64,000 nucleotides of DNA from Shewanella metallivivens (GCF_028750675.1 NZ_JAQQPZ010000013.1:1-64000); one strand, 5' to 3'. Shown: positions 50,579 through 60,589, counted from the first letter of the stretch. Numbers and translations: made by a program. The notes: generated by a model not told the origin, from the sequence alone.

Positions 50579-51598
50579 TTATGCCGTTTCCAATAATCTA
50601 GCGTTATTGAGTGTATTAATTAACTGCTGCGGCTCATCAACACTCAAATGTATCACTGTCATCGGTTCGGGTAACTGCCCCATACCGCCATGGTAAATAA
50701 CCGGGCGATTTAGCTTAATAGTAACGTTACTTTGCCCGCCACCAATGCTTATCGTCTCAGAATCCTCCTGATGTATTTCGGCTAACGGCTGATTTGTGAC
50801 ATCGGCAATATCAGTAAGATTAATCACCATAAAGCCCCATAAAGAATTGTTAATCACCAAGTTATCTCTCATTAAATACAACGAGTAATAACGTGACAAC
50901 CTATGATTAGCTACCATAGACATTAAGGTATAGCCGATAATGCTCGAGACAATAATCGCCACCCACTCGCTCCACGACACCAATAAAAAATAACTGCTAC
51001 AAGATGCAACTATGCAACCGGTTAACATCAACCACACATGCCAGCGCGCGGCACTCTTAAGGTTAATGTTGGCAATGGCAGGCGGATGATTGCGTGAAAA
51101 CCACGGAATAGCATAAAACCAGTTTGTCGCTTCGCTCGCCATAATCAGCGCAATCGTTAAACTTTTATCATCGCCTTCACGGTAGGTTTCAACCGCGCCC
51201 ACTCGAGGGTCACCTTTCAGTTTACGCACCTTAAACAAACCGCGTACCACGCTCACAACTAAATACAATTCAATGATGAGTAACACGGCTATGATGGGAT
51301 AGCGTAACCAGGCAATAAACTCAAAATAGTGCGCCACTTCAGCAGGAAAACTTAACCGAGCAACTAGGCTGCTTAAACTCAAAATAATAATTAACTTCCA
51401 CAGTTTTTGAGCACCCTTTTTAATAATGCAATACCAATAACTCAATGGCAGTAATACAAAATACAATGCAGAAATAAGGTACAAAGCTCGTTTGTCAGCA
51501 TCGCTAGCTAACGTCTCTGGCGTCCAGTGAACACCTATCACGAAACTGATTACCATTAAGGCTAAAAATACTAACCGGTACTTTATTGTTGCTCTCAT
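50579..51598 (-). CDS. Multi-pass inner-membrane protein of unknown function
   Basis: A 339-residue protein. Four or five hydrophobic segments lie in the N-terminal third (residues about 6-24, 40-58, 66-83, 95-120). Then comes a cytoplasmic stretch with FKVRKLKGDPRVGAVETYREG, two more segments (about 190-225, WLMLTGCIVASCSSYFLLV and WVAIIVSSIIGYTLMSMVA), and a soluble C-terminal end of about 100 residues. That end has beta-strand character (DNLVINNSLWGFMVINLTDI, ETISIGGGQSNVTIKL) and resembles a PH-like membrane-protein domain. I do not recognise the family. Stand-alone gene; the 200 bp upstream hold no other gene. Confidence 0.65.
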   Translation of the reverse strand: MRATIKYRLVFLALMVISFVIGVHWTPETLASDADKRALYLISALYFVLLPLSYWYCIIKKGAQKLWKLIIILSLSSLVARLSFPAEVAHYFEFIAWLRYPIIAVLLIIELYLVVSVVRGLFKVRKLKGDPRVGAVETYREGDDKSLTIALIMASEATNWFYAIPWFSRNHPPAIANINLKSAARWHVWLMLTGCIVASCSSYFLLVSWSEWVAIIVSSIIGYTLMSMVANHRLSRYYSLYLMRDNLVINNSLWGFMVINLTDIADVTNQPLAEIHQEDSETISIGGGQSNVTIKLNRPVIYHGGMGQLPEPMTVIHLSVDEPQQLINTLNNARLLETA

Positions 51599-51802
51599 TC
51601 AATACTCATCCTTGGGCGATTTCAATCACATTAATACCGTGTTCTAAGTCACCTTAACTCAGGTTAGGTATTGATATTGTGGCAATATAAATTTAAACAA
51701 GTTGTTAACATAACAATAAACGTCAGCATTAACGAGAAGACTTCAAACTAAGTTGTTACAGGAAATAACCGATACGTATGAGTTCACTTTAACTAGCTTG
51801 AG

Positions 51803-52732
51803 CTAATCCGCGCGTTTAAATAACCACGATAAACCATGGATAGCTGTTGTTGGAAATGCCATTGAATGATCCGCTTCAGGGATCACCAATAATTTTAATT
51901 GTAATGCGCCCGTTTGAGCAGAAGGGTGAGATTGAAGGATTTGATAAAATGTTTGCGCGTCGGCCACCATTTGATGGTTATCGACTGTGTACGGAGGCCT
52001 TTCTAATTCGCCAATACCAATAAAGACTTTAGCGGATATCGCGGGAGTTTGGCTAAAGTCTTGAATAAAGCGTTGCAACAAGTGCTTGTTGTCAAACCAC
52101 AGCGAAGGGCTGCCCAGCACATAATTAGTAAATAATGTCGGTTGCTCCAGTAACACATATGCACCAAATAACCCGCCGAGCGAATTTCCCATCAAGGTAT
52201 TTTGCTGGGTATCAACCCGATATTGGTGTTCAACAAAAGGCATTACAGTGTCGCGAATAAAGTGAAGATGTCGATTTGCCTCACCCGTGTTGAGCTTCCA
52301 ACTCGGATCATGGCTTGGGGTGTAATCCCTAATACGACTAGACGCTCCTTTACTGCCCTTTTGGTAACCAATAGCCACCAAAATCGCCTGATGCATCACA
52401 TTGCTGTTCATTGGAAATCGCGTCGCACCAGATACCACTTGCAAACTGTACATGGAGTCAGTCATGTAAATAACCGGATAATAGTGAGTGCTATTTTGTT
52501 GATAATCTTTAGGTAATTTGACCATCACTGGGTAATCACGGCTAGCATCTTTAAGCATAAACTGCTGGGTACGAGGAATACTCACTGCCGTTGAGGAAGC
52601 ATAAGCATCAGCCCATTGACTCGCACTTTTTGATTGTGTGTTGTGGCTGTTTTCAGCACTGACAACTGAACTATAAAGTGATAAATAACCACAACACAAC
52701 AAGCCAACTAAGCGGTATACCCTATTCATCAT
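51803..52732 (-). CDS. Secreted alpha/beta-hydrolase, putative esterase family (IroE/EstD-like)
   Basis: A 309-residue protein with a signal peptide (VYRLVGLLCCGYLSLYSSVVSA) and the putative-esterase fold. Motifs are DYPVMVKLPKDY, YPVIYMTDSMY, the nucleophile elbow LMGNSLGGLFGAYVL with Ser184, and a C-terminal acid/His region (LLVIPEADHSMAF). Family members hydrolyse siderophore esters or short acyl esters; no siderophore genes are nearby, so the substrate is open. The ATG at 52732 is used; a TTG two codons earlier is possible. It ends well before ubiA, on the same strand. Confidence 0.8.
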   Translation of the reverse strand: MMNRVYRLVGLLCCGYLSLYSSVVSAENSHNTQSKSASQWADAYASSTAVSIPRTQQFMLKDASRDYPVMVKLPKDYQQNSTHYYPVIYMTDSMYSLQVVSGATRFPMNSNVMHQAILVAIGYQKGSKGASSRIRDYTPSHDPSWKLNTGEANRHLHFIRDTVMPFVEHQYRVDTQQNTLMGNSLGGLFGAYVLLEQPTLFTNYVLGSPSLWFDNKHLLQRFIQDFSQTPAISAKVFIGIGELERPPYTVDNHQMVADAQTFYQILQSHPSAQTGALQLKLLVIPEADHSMAFPTTAIHGLSWLFKRAD

Positions 52733-52765
52733 GCTCAAGCATCCATGCCAATATCAGTAACAAGG

Positions 52766-53626
52766 CTAAACAAGGTAATCTAACGACAATGCGATAAACA
52801 GTATCATCCCAGCCCAATTGTTATTTAAAAAAGCCTTAAAGCAAAGTGCACGATCACGGCGGTAAATTAACCCTTGCTGGTATACTGCAAAGCCAATAAA
52901 ACTCGCAATACCTAAAGCGTAAATCACACCACGCCCGGCCATCACCCCTGCCATCACAAAACAACCTAAAGCCGCGAATTGAAATAAACCAATAATCTGC
53001 CGATCAAAGCGGCCAAATAAAATGGCAGTAGACTTAATCCCCACCTTTAAATCATCGTCACGGTCGACCATCGCATACATGGTGTCGTACGCTACAGTCC
53101 AGCACCAATTAGCCATAAACAACCACCAGGCTTCAACCGGCACTTCGCCTAGTTGCGCGGCATAAGCCATCGGAATTGACCAACTCCATACAATGCCCAA
53201 AAACATTTGCGGCATATTGGTTACCCGCTTCATAAACGGGTACATGACGGTCAAAATAATGCCCACCACCGATAACTGCACCACCAGCATATTAAGCCAA
53301 AGCACCAAACTAAATGCAGCCAAACCAAGCACAACAAATAGGCTTAATGCCTCTTTGGTGCTCACCTCTCCTGACACAAGAGGGCGCATATTGGTACGCT
53401 CAACATGGGCATCTAAATTGCGGTCAGCATAATCATTAATAATGCAGCCATTGGCGCGCATGATCACCACACCAATAATAAAGATAATCAACACTTTAGT
53501 ATCAGGCATACCTTGTGCGGCCAACACCAACGCCATTAAACATGGCCAGAACAAAAGTAGTGTACCAATAGGTCGATCAATGCGCATTAAGCGAGCATAA
53601 GCCCGTAATTTGTCAGGTAATGACAT
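52766..53626 (-). CDS. ubiA: 4-hydroxybenzoate octaprenyltransferase
   Basis: Membrane prenyltransferase that attaches the isoprenoid chain to 4-hydroxybenzoate in ubiquinone synthesis. The 286-residue product has about nine helices. The two Asp-rich motifs that bind Mg-diphosphate are [15 protein letters not shown] (about residue 65) and [12 protein letters not shown] (about 185). The ATG at 53626 gives the family N-terminus ([21 protein letters not shown]). It is 36 bp downstream of uvrD on the same strand. ubiD lies 4 kb away, and ubiC is not in the window. Confidence 0.95.
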   Translation of the reverse strand: MSLPDKLRAYARLMRIDRPIGTLLLFWPCLMALVLAAQGMPDTKVLIIFIIGVVIMRANGCIINDYADRNLDAHVERTNMRPLVSGEVSTKEALSLFVVLGLAAFSLVLWLNMLVVQLSVVGIILTVMYPFMKRVTNMPQMFLGIVWSWSIPMAYAAQLGEVPVEAWWLFMANWCWTVAYDTMYAMVDRDDDLKVGIKSTAILFGRFDRQIIGLFQFAALGCFVMAGVMAGRGVIYALGIASFIGFAVYQQGLIYRRDRALCFKAFLNNNWAGMILFIALSLDYLV

Positions 53627-53662
53627 TGATGTTGTCTCTCCGTGATATTGCACACTCACTCC

Positions 53663-55846
53663 TTAACAGCGTTCTAACTTAGCCAGTGACACTAACAACC
53701 ATTTACTGCCAAAATCACTAAAATTAACTTGTACTCGAGCTTTTTCACCAGCCCCTTCAAAATTAGTTACAACCCCTTCGCCAAACTTAAAGTGTTTCAC
53801 TTTTGAACCCACTTTGTAACCCGTTGAGTTTATCCCACTTGGCGCATGAGAAGCACTGCTTGAACGCGCAGGGAAACGTTGGCTTATCGATGGAGCAACC
53901 TGGGCACGCAAGCGAATTTGCTCCACGTACTTTTCTGGGATTTCATTTATAAAACGTGACGGGCTCGCGTAATCTTCACGGCCATAAATACGCCTAGATT
54001 CAGCATAACTAATGTAAAGTTTCTGCATTGCGCGGGTCATACCGACATAACAAAGACGACGTTCTTCATCTAAGCGGTCACCTTCATCAAGGGCCATTTT
54101 ACTCGGAAAAATCCCTTCTTCCACACCGGCCATAAACACCATAGGGAACTCAAGACCTTTGGCCGAATGCAATGTCATTAGCTGTACGGCATCGGTAAAA
54201 GCATCTGCTTGACCTTCGCCAGCCTCTAACGCCGCGTGCGACAAGAAGGCATTTAACTCCCCCATATCTTCAAGCTCTTCTGGCATTTCAAAACTGCGCG
54301 CTGCTGTGACTAATTCATTTAAGTTTTCAATCCGCGCCTGGGCTTTTTCGCCTTTTTCAGCTTCATACATAGCTCGCAAGCCAGAGCGTTCAATCACGCT
54401 ATCGGCCATGCGATACAGCAACATATCGGCAGTGTCGGTGCGCATTGAAATAATGAGCTCTAAAAAACTATTCACGGCATTAGCGGCTCGGCCAGCAAGG
54501 ACTTTTTCTGCTAACAAGCGCACACTGGCTTGCCATAGGGTTAACTGATTTTGTCTAGCGGTTGAGCGCACAATGTCTAGGGTACGATCGCCAATGCCAC
54601 GAGCTGGCGTGTTAACCACGCGCTCGAATGCGGCATCATCATCTTTGTTATTAATAAGACGCATGTACCCCATGGCATCTTTGATTTCTTGACGCTCGAA
54701 GAAGCGAAGGCCACCGTATATACGATAAGCTAATCCTTTATGTAAGAAGGCTTCTTCCAACACACGAGACTGTGCATTTGAGCGGTACAAAATCGCACAT
54801 TCGCTTAAACTGCCACCTTTTTCTTGCCAGTCGCTAATACGACCAACAATAAATTTAGCTTCATCCATTTCATTAAACGCGCAATAGACTGAAATGGGTT
54901 CGCCATCTTTATCTTCGGTCCAAAGCTCTTTGCCTAAACGGTCTGGGTTGTTGGCAATTAATGAGTTAGACGCATTAAGAATATTGGCACTTGAACGATA
55001 ATTTTGCTCTAGACGGATTGTCGAGGCACCGGGAAAGTCTTTTAAAAAGCGGTGCAAGTTTTCAATTTGTGCACCACGCCAGCCGTAAATGGATTGGTCA
55101 TCATCACCCACAATCATCACATTGGCGCTATTGCCGGCTAAGACGCGGATCCACGCATATTGAATCGCGTTAGTGTCTTGAAACTCGTCCACCAAAATAT
55201 GGCGAAAACGCTCTTGATAATGGGCCAACAAATGCGGTTTATTAAGCCATAACTCATGAGCACGCAATAAAATTTCGGCAAAATCGACCAAACCTGCACG
55301 GTCGCATGACTCTTGATAAACCTTATAAATGTTTAATAAATTTTGCTCAATCGGAAAGCCACCTGCATCAATATGCTTAGGGCGTAAACCTTGGTCTTTT
55401 TTACCGTTAATGTAGCCTTGAGCCTGACGTGGGGGATATTGCTTTTCGTCTAAATTAAGGCTTTTTAAGATACGTTTTAATAAACGTAACTGGTCATCTG
55501 AATCAATAATCTGGAAGCTTTGCGGTAAATTTGCGTCTTGATAATGAGTGCGTAATAACCGGTGAGCGAGGCCATGGAAAGTGCCTATCCACATCCGCCC
55601 CATGTTAGTACCAACCACTTTTTCAACACGTTCACGCATTTCTGCAGCAGCTTTATTGGTAAAAGTCACGGCTAAAATAGAATATGGACTTTGTTGTTCC
55701 ACTTGCATTAACCACGCAATACGATGGGTTAACACACGGGTTTTGCCACTGCCGGCCCCCGCTAACACCAACATATTTGAAAGTGGCGCGCCGACTGCCT
55801 CACGCTGCTTGTCGTTTAGGCCGTCTAATAATGATGATACGTCCAT
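53663..55846 (-). CDS. uvrD: DNA helicase II
   Basis: 3'-5' helicase for nucleotide-excision and mismatch repair. The 727-residue product (E. coli 720) shows Walker A LAGAGSGKTRVLTHRI, motif Ia AVTFTNKAAAEMRERV, motif II HILVDEFQDTNAIQY, GDDDQSIYGWRGA, motif IV-V LTLHSAKGLEFPMVFMAGVEEG and motif VI EERRLCYVGMTRA. The C-terminal KVKHFKFGEGVVTNFEG binds the polymerase and UvrB in relatives. The start is the ATG at 55846, which has GGGAGGAA upstream. No SOS box was recognised upstream. ubiA follows. Confidence 0.96.
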   Translation of the reverse strand: MDVSSLLDGLNDKQREAVGAPLSNMLVLAGAGSGKTRVLTHRIAWLMQVEQQSPYSILAVTFTNKAAAEMRERVEKVVGTNMGRMWIGTFHGLAHRLLRTHYQDANLPQSFQIIDSDDQLRLLKRILKSLNLDEKQYPPRQAQGYINGKKDQGLRPKHIDAGGFPIEQNLLNIYKVYQESCDRAGLVDFAEILLRAHELWLNKPHLLAHYQERFRHILVDEFQDTNAIQYAWIRVLAGNSANVMIVGDDDQSIYGWRGAQIENLHRFLKDFPGASTIRLEQNYRSSANILNASNSLIANNPDRLGKELWTEDKDGEPISVYCAFNEMDEAKFIVGRISDWQEKGGSLSECAILYRSNAQSRVLEEAFLHKGLAYRIYGGLRFFERQEIKDAMGYMRLINNKDDDAAFERVVNTPARGIGDRTLDIVRSTARQNQLTLWQASVRLLAEKVLAGRAANAVNSFLELIISMRTDTADMLLYRMADSVIERSGLRAMYEAEKGEKAQARIENLNELVTAARSFEMPEELEDMGELNAFLSHAALEAGEGQADAFTDAVQLMTLHSAKGLEFPMVFMAGVEEGIFPSKMALDEGDRLDEERRLCYVGMTRAMQKLYISYAESRRIYGREDYASPSRFINEIPEKYVEQIRLRAQVAPSISQRFPARSSSASHAPSGINSTGYKVGSKVKHFKFGEGVVTNFEGAGEKARVQVNFSDFGSKWLLVSLAKLERC

Positions 55847-56045
55847 TCTTCCTCCCAGAAATCTGCGAGGCATTATATATCATTTAGCCCATAAATGGCG
55901 TGCAATAGTTTGCCTATTTGCGCAATGACGGGGCTGATACATCGATAACAAAATCATTATTAACCACCACAAACATGGCACTAAATTGACAATGGCAGAC
56001 ACCAAAATTACTATACAAATGAATATACCGATTTAGGCAGACACA

Positions 56046-56924
56046 TTGAACATCAAAGATTTAGAGCTGTTTATTGCCGTGGCAAAATTAGGCAGCTTTT
56101 CTAAGGCGGCGAACGTGCTCAACACCCGCCGTGCACTTGTCAGCCGCCGTATTGCCGAACTAGAAAAGCAGCTCGGTGCCCCCTTGTTTACCCGCACGAC
56201 CCGTGTAATGACATTAACTGCATCGGGGAAACGCTATTTAGCCCAAATCACGCCATTAGTGCATCAACTCAATCATGCTGGCGAGGTATTTAAACACAGA
56301 CATGATGAGGTTCAAGGTAAGTTAACCGTTGGTTTACAGCCATTTGTTGACAAGTTAATCGACCGGCACATTGCCCACTTTATTCATACTTACCCGCAAG
56401 TACAATTAGAAATAATGATTGTGCCTGGGCATCATCAAGACATTAAACGCTTAAATTTAGATTGCATGATTAACACTGGCGATGTCAGTAAAGACAATAT
56501 CAGTAAGCAAAAGCTCATGACATTTGAGCGAAAGATGTATGCCAGCAGCGTGTATTTAGAAAAATCATCCGTGATTGAAACCATTGATGATTTACACTAT
56601 CACTCCTTACTGGGCTATCGCTCTGCCGAAGGCATATTAGAGCACCAATGGCAGTTTCAGCATGTGCAAATCAGTGCAAATTACAAAATTATATGCAGTG
56701 ACTACAACTCCCTTTACCATTTCTGTTTAGGTGGTGCCGGCATTACTCTGTTGCCAAAAATCATTGCTGTTGATGCTGTCGAAAACCAACAATTAGTCAA
56801 TGTATTACCAGAACTCAGCGCTGGTTTTACTGACATTAATATTCTTTACCCAAAAGAAAACCGCTTATCTGCCGTCGCTAAAGTGTTTACTGAGCACCTT
56901 ACCGAAACCGTTAAATTAACTTAA
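56046..56924 (+). CDS. LysR-family transcriptional regulator
   Basis: A 292-residue DNA-binding regulator. The N-terminal winged HTH is clear (MNIKDLELFIAVAKLGSFSK, then AANVLNTRRALVSRRIAELE and KQLGAPLFTRTTRVMTLTASG), followed by an effector-binding domain from about residue 90. The start is a TTG at 56046 with AGGCAG upstream, matching the family N-terminus; no ATG fits. It is divergent from uvrD, but no obvious metabolic target is adjacent, so the ligand and regulon are unknown. Confidence 0.85.
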   Translation: MNIKDLELFIAVAKLGSFSKAANVLNTRRALVSRRIAELEKQLGAPLFTRTTRVMTLTASGKRYLAQITPLVHQLNHAGEVFKHRHDEVQGKLTVGLQPFVDKLIDRHIAHFIHTYPQVQLEIMIVPGHHQDIKRLNLDCMINTGDVSKDNISKQKLMTFERKMYASSVYLEKSSVIETIDDLHYHSLLGYRSAEGILEHQWQFQHVQISANYKIICSDYNSLYHFCLGGAGITLLPKIIAVDAVENQQLVNVLPELSAGFTDINILYPKENRLSAVAKVFTEHLTETVKLT

Positions 56925-56956
56925 TTTGCACACATACACGGCTTAATCAAGAGCAT

Positions 56957-56986
56957 AAAAACGGGCCAGCAATGCTGACCCGTTTA
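56957..56986. terminator. Intrinsic terminator of the nfeD-SPFH operon
   Basis: Stem ACGGGCCAGC / GCTGACCCGT with a 3-base loop and one mismatch. The leftward strand ends in a T-run, suiting the operon to its right. Confidence 0.8.
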
Positions 56987-57010
56987 TGTCTTTCGACTAA
57001 CCTTTGATAC

Positions 57011-57949
57011 CTATTTTTTATCGTCTTTTAGCCCAATACTGTCCATCCAATATTCAAAATTGACTAAATTGCCCGGTAACACAATGCGGCTGTCTTGTTT
57101 ACTTAAGCCATCAAGTTGACGCATATATTGTTCGCCCAGCTGCATACGCAGTGCACTTTGCCCGCCTTCAGCTGATATCACCACGGCTAAACGCTCAATC
57201 GACTCAGAGGTGGCTTTAGCCAAAGTTAAAATCTCTTGCGCCTTACCTTCTGCTTCATTAATACGACGCTGCATTTCACCTTCTGAGCGGTTAATGGTTT
57301 CAGCCATCACACCTTCAGAGCGATTAATTTTACTTTGCTTGTCACCTTCACTTTTGGCCAATAATGCACGACGTTCACGTTCTGCGTTCACCTGCATTTC
57401 CATGGCATTTTTAACCGTTTCGGGCGGGGTAATATTTTTAATTTCATAACGGTGCACTCTCATGCCCCACATCGAACCGGCTTCATCGAGTACTTCAACG
57501 ACTTTGGCTGAAATTAAATCACGCTCTTCAAAAGTACGGTCTAAATCTAACGTACCGATAACCGACCGCGTAGTGGTTTGAGCCAACTGAATCGCGGCGT
57601 AGCGGTAGTCGGTAATACCATAACTGGCTTTAACCGGATCGGTAACCGAAATATAAATCACCCCGTCGACTTCAACGTTAACCTCATCACTTGAAAAACA
57701 TTCTTGTGGTGGTACGTCGATGGTTTCTTCTTTTAAATCATGAATGTAAGCGACTTTGTCTATAAACGGGATAAGTGCGTGAAATCCAGCGTCTAAAGTG
57801 CTGTGGTACTTACCTAAACGTTCAACAATATAAGCTGACTTAGTCGGTACAAGACGAATTGACTGAAACAACTTAAGCACAAAAATAGCAAAAATTGCGC
57901 CCCAAATAATCATGACAGCAAAGTCTGTATCTACTCCATTTATTGACAT
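57011..57949 (-). CDS. SPFH/band-7 membrane protein (stomatin-like), second of pair
   Basis: A 312-residue protein with an N-terminal membrane segment (DFAVMIIWGAIFAIFVLKLF). A band-7 domain follows (SAYIVERLGKYHSTLDAGFHALIPFID, DVPPQECFSSDEVNVEVDGVIY, QTTTRSVIGTLDLDRTFEERD), then a charged coil with repeated SEG steps (NRSEGVMAETINRSEGEMQ, RRINEAEGKAQEILTLAKA). SPFH proteins form large membrane rings or microdomains, often with NfeD partners. Its ATG shares one base with the preceding SPFH gene's stop (TAATG), so translation is coupled. Confidence 0.88.
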   Translation of the reverse strand: MSINGVDTDFAVMIIWGAIFAIFVLKLFQSIRLVPTKSAYIVERLGKYHSTLDAGFHALIPFIDKVAYIHDLKEETIDVPPQECFSSDEVNVEVDGVIYISVTDPVKASYGITDYRYAAIQLAQTTTRSVIGTLDLDRTFEERDLISAKVVEVLDEAGSMWGMRVHRYEIKNITPPETVKNAMEMQVNAERERRALLAKSEGDKQSKINRSEGVMAETINRSEGEMQRRINEAEGKAQEILTLAKATSESIERLAVVISAEGGQSALRMQLGEQYMRQLDGLSKQDSRIVLPGNLVNFEYWMDSIGLKDDKK

Positions 57950-58884
57950 TAGCGTGCTCCTTTTGCTGATGGGCTACTCACCGCGTGAGTCACTTGCTCC
58001 ATGCCTTCAAAAAAACCTTCCAGCTTGGCCATTTCAGCCGGGACAACTGACACTTGAGCCTCTGATAAAATCTTACCCACTTGACCTATAAATTGCTCTT
58101 TAAGCAACATATTCATCGCATCGTTACCACCATTTATCGCCAATGCCTTACAAATCATTTCCATGCCTTCAGCTTTCGCATTGGCCACGATTGAAATTTC
58201 CTGTCCGGTACCAATTGCCTCATTGATGCGACGTTGTTTTTGTCCCTCTGATAAATTAATCGCTTCTTGGCGCTCACCTTGCGACATATTTATCATCGCA
58301 GCTTTTTCAGCGTTAGCTAAGGTAATTTCAGCGCGCTTACTACGCTCTGCTTCCATCTGCTTTTCAAGGGTATGAATAACATGACGTGAAGGAGTAATAT
58401 TTTTAATCTCGTAGCGTAATACTTTAATCCCCCATGGATCGGAGGCTTTGTCAATTTCACGCACAATTGACTCATTCAAACTGTCTCGCTCAGAGAAGGT
58501 TTGAGATAACGTCAGCTTACCGATTTCTGAACGCATGGTAGTTTGCGCGAGGTTAACGGCTGCGCGGCGATAATTTTCAATCCCGTAGCTGGCAAGCTTA
58601 CCATCCATCACTTTGAGGTAAACCAAACCATCAACTTCAAGCTGGGTATTGTCTTTTGATATACAGCTTTGCGGCGGTACATCTAATACTTCTTCGCGCG
58701 TATCATGACGATAAGCAACCCGATCCACAAACGGCACTAAAAAGTGAAACCCTGGCTCTAATACAGTAAGAAACTTACCGAGACGCTCTATTACATGCAC
58801 TTCGCGCATAGGCACAATCAGCATCAACTTGTATAAAATGAATAAAATAAATAAAAATGCGACGGTTAACACAAACATACTCAC
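57949..58884 (-). CDS. SPFH/band-7 membrane protein (stomatin/QmcA-like), first of pair
   Basis: A 311-residue paralog of the next gene: N-terminal helix (VLTVAFLFILFILYKLMLIV), band-7 domain (EVHVIERLGKFLTVLEPGFHFLVPFVD, DVPPQSCISKDNTQLEVDGLVY, QTTMRSEIGKLTLSQTFSERD). The coil has MSQGERQEAINLSEGQKQRR, then INEAIGTGQEISIVANAKAEG. AAGGAG precedes the ATG. It follows nfeD by 41 bp. The two SPFH proteins differ enough to be old duplicates that may co-assemble. Confidence 0.88.
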   Translation of the reverse strand: MSMFVLTVAFLFILFILYKLMLIVPMREVHVIERLGKFLTVLEPGFHFLVPFVDRVAYRHDTREEVLDVPPQSCISKDNTQLEVDGLVYLKVMDGKLASYGIENYRRAAVNLAQTTMRSEIGKLTLSQTFSERDSLNESIVREIDKASDPWGIKVLRYEIKNITPSRHVIHTLEKQMEAERSKRAEITLANAEKAAMINMSQGERQEAINLSEGQKQRRINEAIGTGQEISIVANAKAEGMEMICKALAINGGNDAMNMLLKEQFIGQVGKILSEAQVSVVPAEMAKLEGFFEGMEQVTHAVSSPSAKGAR

Positions 58885-58925
58885 TCCTTATTAAAATGTG
58901 GTTTACGCTTCCCTATCCTGTAAAC

Positions 58926-59387
58926 CTAAATTGAGTCGATAATGGGCTCAACCACAAAACCGATGTTATCTCGGCAAATAATTCTCACTTTACTGCCGAC
59001 TTTGATTTCTGTTCCATCACCCAAAGCAATCCAATCAGAACCTAAACAGTGGATTCTGCCGGTTTGTTGCCCTGGGCCAATGGCTTCTTTTACAGTAGCG
59101 ACTTGATTATATAAATCGGCTTCTTCATCGGTATTAGCAACATGAGCATCACCGCCCACCAAACGTTGCGTAACATGCCTAAAGCTCAGTAACAGCACCA
59201 TTGAAGCCATAAACCAAAGCGTCATACTTTGCACAAACCCCTCGATAATCCCAAGTGCTAGCGCTGAAGCCACAATCACACAGGCGGCGCCAAGTAAAAT
59301 GACGATACCTCCCGGAACAATAATTTCCGACAGCATTAATAACAGCCCTAGCACGAGCCAAACCGCAATCGGATTAGAAAGCTCCAT
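58926..59387 (-). CDS. NfeD-family membrane protein
   Basis: A 153-residue protein with three or four hydrophobic segments (IAVWLVLGLLLMLSEIIVPGG, VILLGAACVIVASALALGI, SMTLWFMASMVLLLSF) and a C-terminal OB-like domain (GRIHCLGSDWIALGDGTEIKVG). The latter is typical of the short NfeD1b type that partners SPFH proteins. First gene of a three-gene leftward operon; GAGGAGG precedes the ATG. The role, probably in membrane organisation or quality control, is inferred from the family. Confidence 0.88.
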   Translation of the reverse strand: MELSNPIAVWLVLGLLLMLSEIIVPGGIVILLGAACVIVASALALGIIEGFVQSMTLWFMASMVLLLSFRHVTQRLVGGDAHVANTDEEADLYNQVATVKEAIGPGQQTGRIHCLGSDWIALGDGTEIKVGSKVRIICRDNIGFVVEPIIDSI

Positions 59388-59761
59388 AAATCCTCCTCAT
59401 AAAATGAGCATGCCTTGCATTCACTATATCAGCTGATTTTTATTATTGCGACATATTATGTCAAATAATCAGTAAGTATAATGTCATCGGCTCATTAACA
59501 TTCGATAACATAACAGTATCAATCAGTTATCCCAAGGTCTGATGTCACATCATGATAAGCAGAATTTCAAAAGAGACTTTTCGGTAAACAAAACGCTGAA
59601 ACATCACGATTTATCATTGTTTTTATTGTACTCATTATCAATTTTGAATATATTGCGCCCCATTGTGCACAATCGAGAATAATACTCGTAAATTTAATGC
59701 TCGGCTGATGTAAAATTTGCCATACAGATGCATTACAACCCACTTTAACACCGGACTTAAA
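59388..59761. promoter_or_regulatory. 374-bp divergent intergenic region, nfeD / tsx
   Basis: AT-rich with no gene seen. Two near-perfect palindromes stand out: TGATGTCACATCA (59540-59552) and ATTGTGCACAAT (59662-59673). They are 210-222 and 89-100 bp before the tsx ATG and are candidate operators. The first contains a CRP-like half site, TGTGA on the minus strand. Confidence 0.4.
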
Positions 59762-60514
59762 ATGAAAAAAATCTGCCTTTTAGCTGCATTAATGGTCTCA
59801 CCAACTGTTTTAGCCAATGATGTAATCCAATGGTGGGACGCCAGCGCGACCGTATTACACGGTGATGACTATGACTTAGCCCCATCGGACAGACAAACCA
59901 CCATCACATTAGAGGCTGCTGGCGGTTGGACTTACGGTGATGGATTTATTTTTCACGATTTTATCAACTTTAATGGTAACAATGGTGGTGACGATAACAG
60001 CCATTATGGTGAAATTTCACCACGTTTTAGTGCCAGTAAAATACTGGGGCAGCCAGTAGAGTTTGGTGCAATTAAAGATATGTCTGTTGCCTTAACATAT
60101 GAGCACGGTGACGGTCCAGTAGAAAGCATGCTGTACGGTGTTGGTTTAGATTTTGATATTCCATTTTTCAGTTACTTACAACTGAACACATATCGTCGTG
60201 ACGCCATCAGCAATGGCAACATCAGTGATGGTTGGCAGTTTACCCCTGTCTTTAGAATTGACATGCCAATCGGCAATGCCAATATTATCATTGACGGCTA
60301 CATTGATTGGGTATTTATCGCAGATAACAATGGCTACGATGAAAACCTGCACTTTAATCCGCAGATTAAATACGATTTAGGCAAAAGCTTATTTGGTGAG
60401 CACAAGCAAAACAAATTGCTAGTGGGTTTTGAATACGATTACTGGCAGAGCAAGTACGGTGTGAATGGTGTTGACCAAAATACTTACTCAATTATTGCTC
60501 AATACCACTTCTAA
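59762..60514 (+). CDS. Nucleoside-specific channel-forming protein, Tsx/OmpK family
   Basis: Outer-membrane beta-barrel for nucleoside uptake. The 250-residue product has a signal peptide (MKKICLLAALMVSPTVLA) and the Tsx-like opening NDVIQWWDASATVLHGDDYD. Alternating strands follow (FIFHDFINFNGNNGGDDNSH, YGEISPRFSASKILG), and it ends in a C-terminal strand closing with Phe (TYSIIAQYHF), the barrel-assembly signal. The start at 59762 opens the signal peptide; a frame 15 codons longer is unlikely. It is convergent with udp, so uptake and phosphorolysis of nucleosides lie side by side. Confidence 0.88.
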   Translation: MKKICLLAALMVSPTVLANDVIQWWDASATVLHGDDYDLAPSDRQTTITLEAAGGWTYGDGFIFHDFINFNGNNGGDDNSHYGEISPRFSASKILGQPVEFGAIKDMSVALTYEHGDGPVESMLYGVGLDFDIPFFSYLQLNTYRRDAISNGNISDGWQFTPVFRIDMPIGNANIIIDGYIDWVFIADNNGYDENLHFNPQIKYDLGKSLFGEHKQNKLLVGFEYDYWQSKYGVNGVDQNTYSIIAQYHF

Positions 60515-60533
60515 TTAGCAAAAATGAAACAAT

Positions 60534-60559
60534 AAAAAAGGTGCCTAGGCACCTTTTTT
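60534..60559. terminator. Bidirectional intrinsic terminator (tsx / udp)
   Basis: Perfect palindrome around GGTGCCTAGGCACC with A-run and T-run flanks, between convergent genes. Confidence 0.92.
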
Positions 60560-60589
60560 TGTGGTTTTTAACCATACTTTTAAAAGAAA

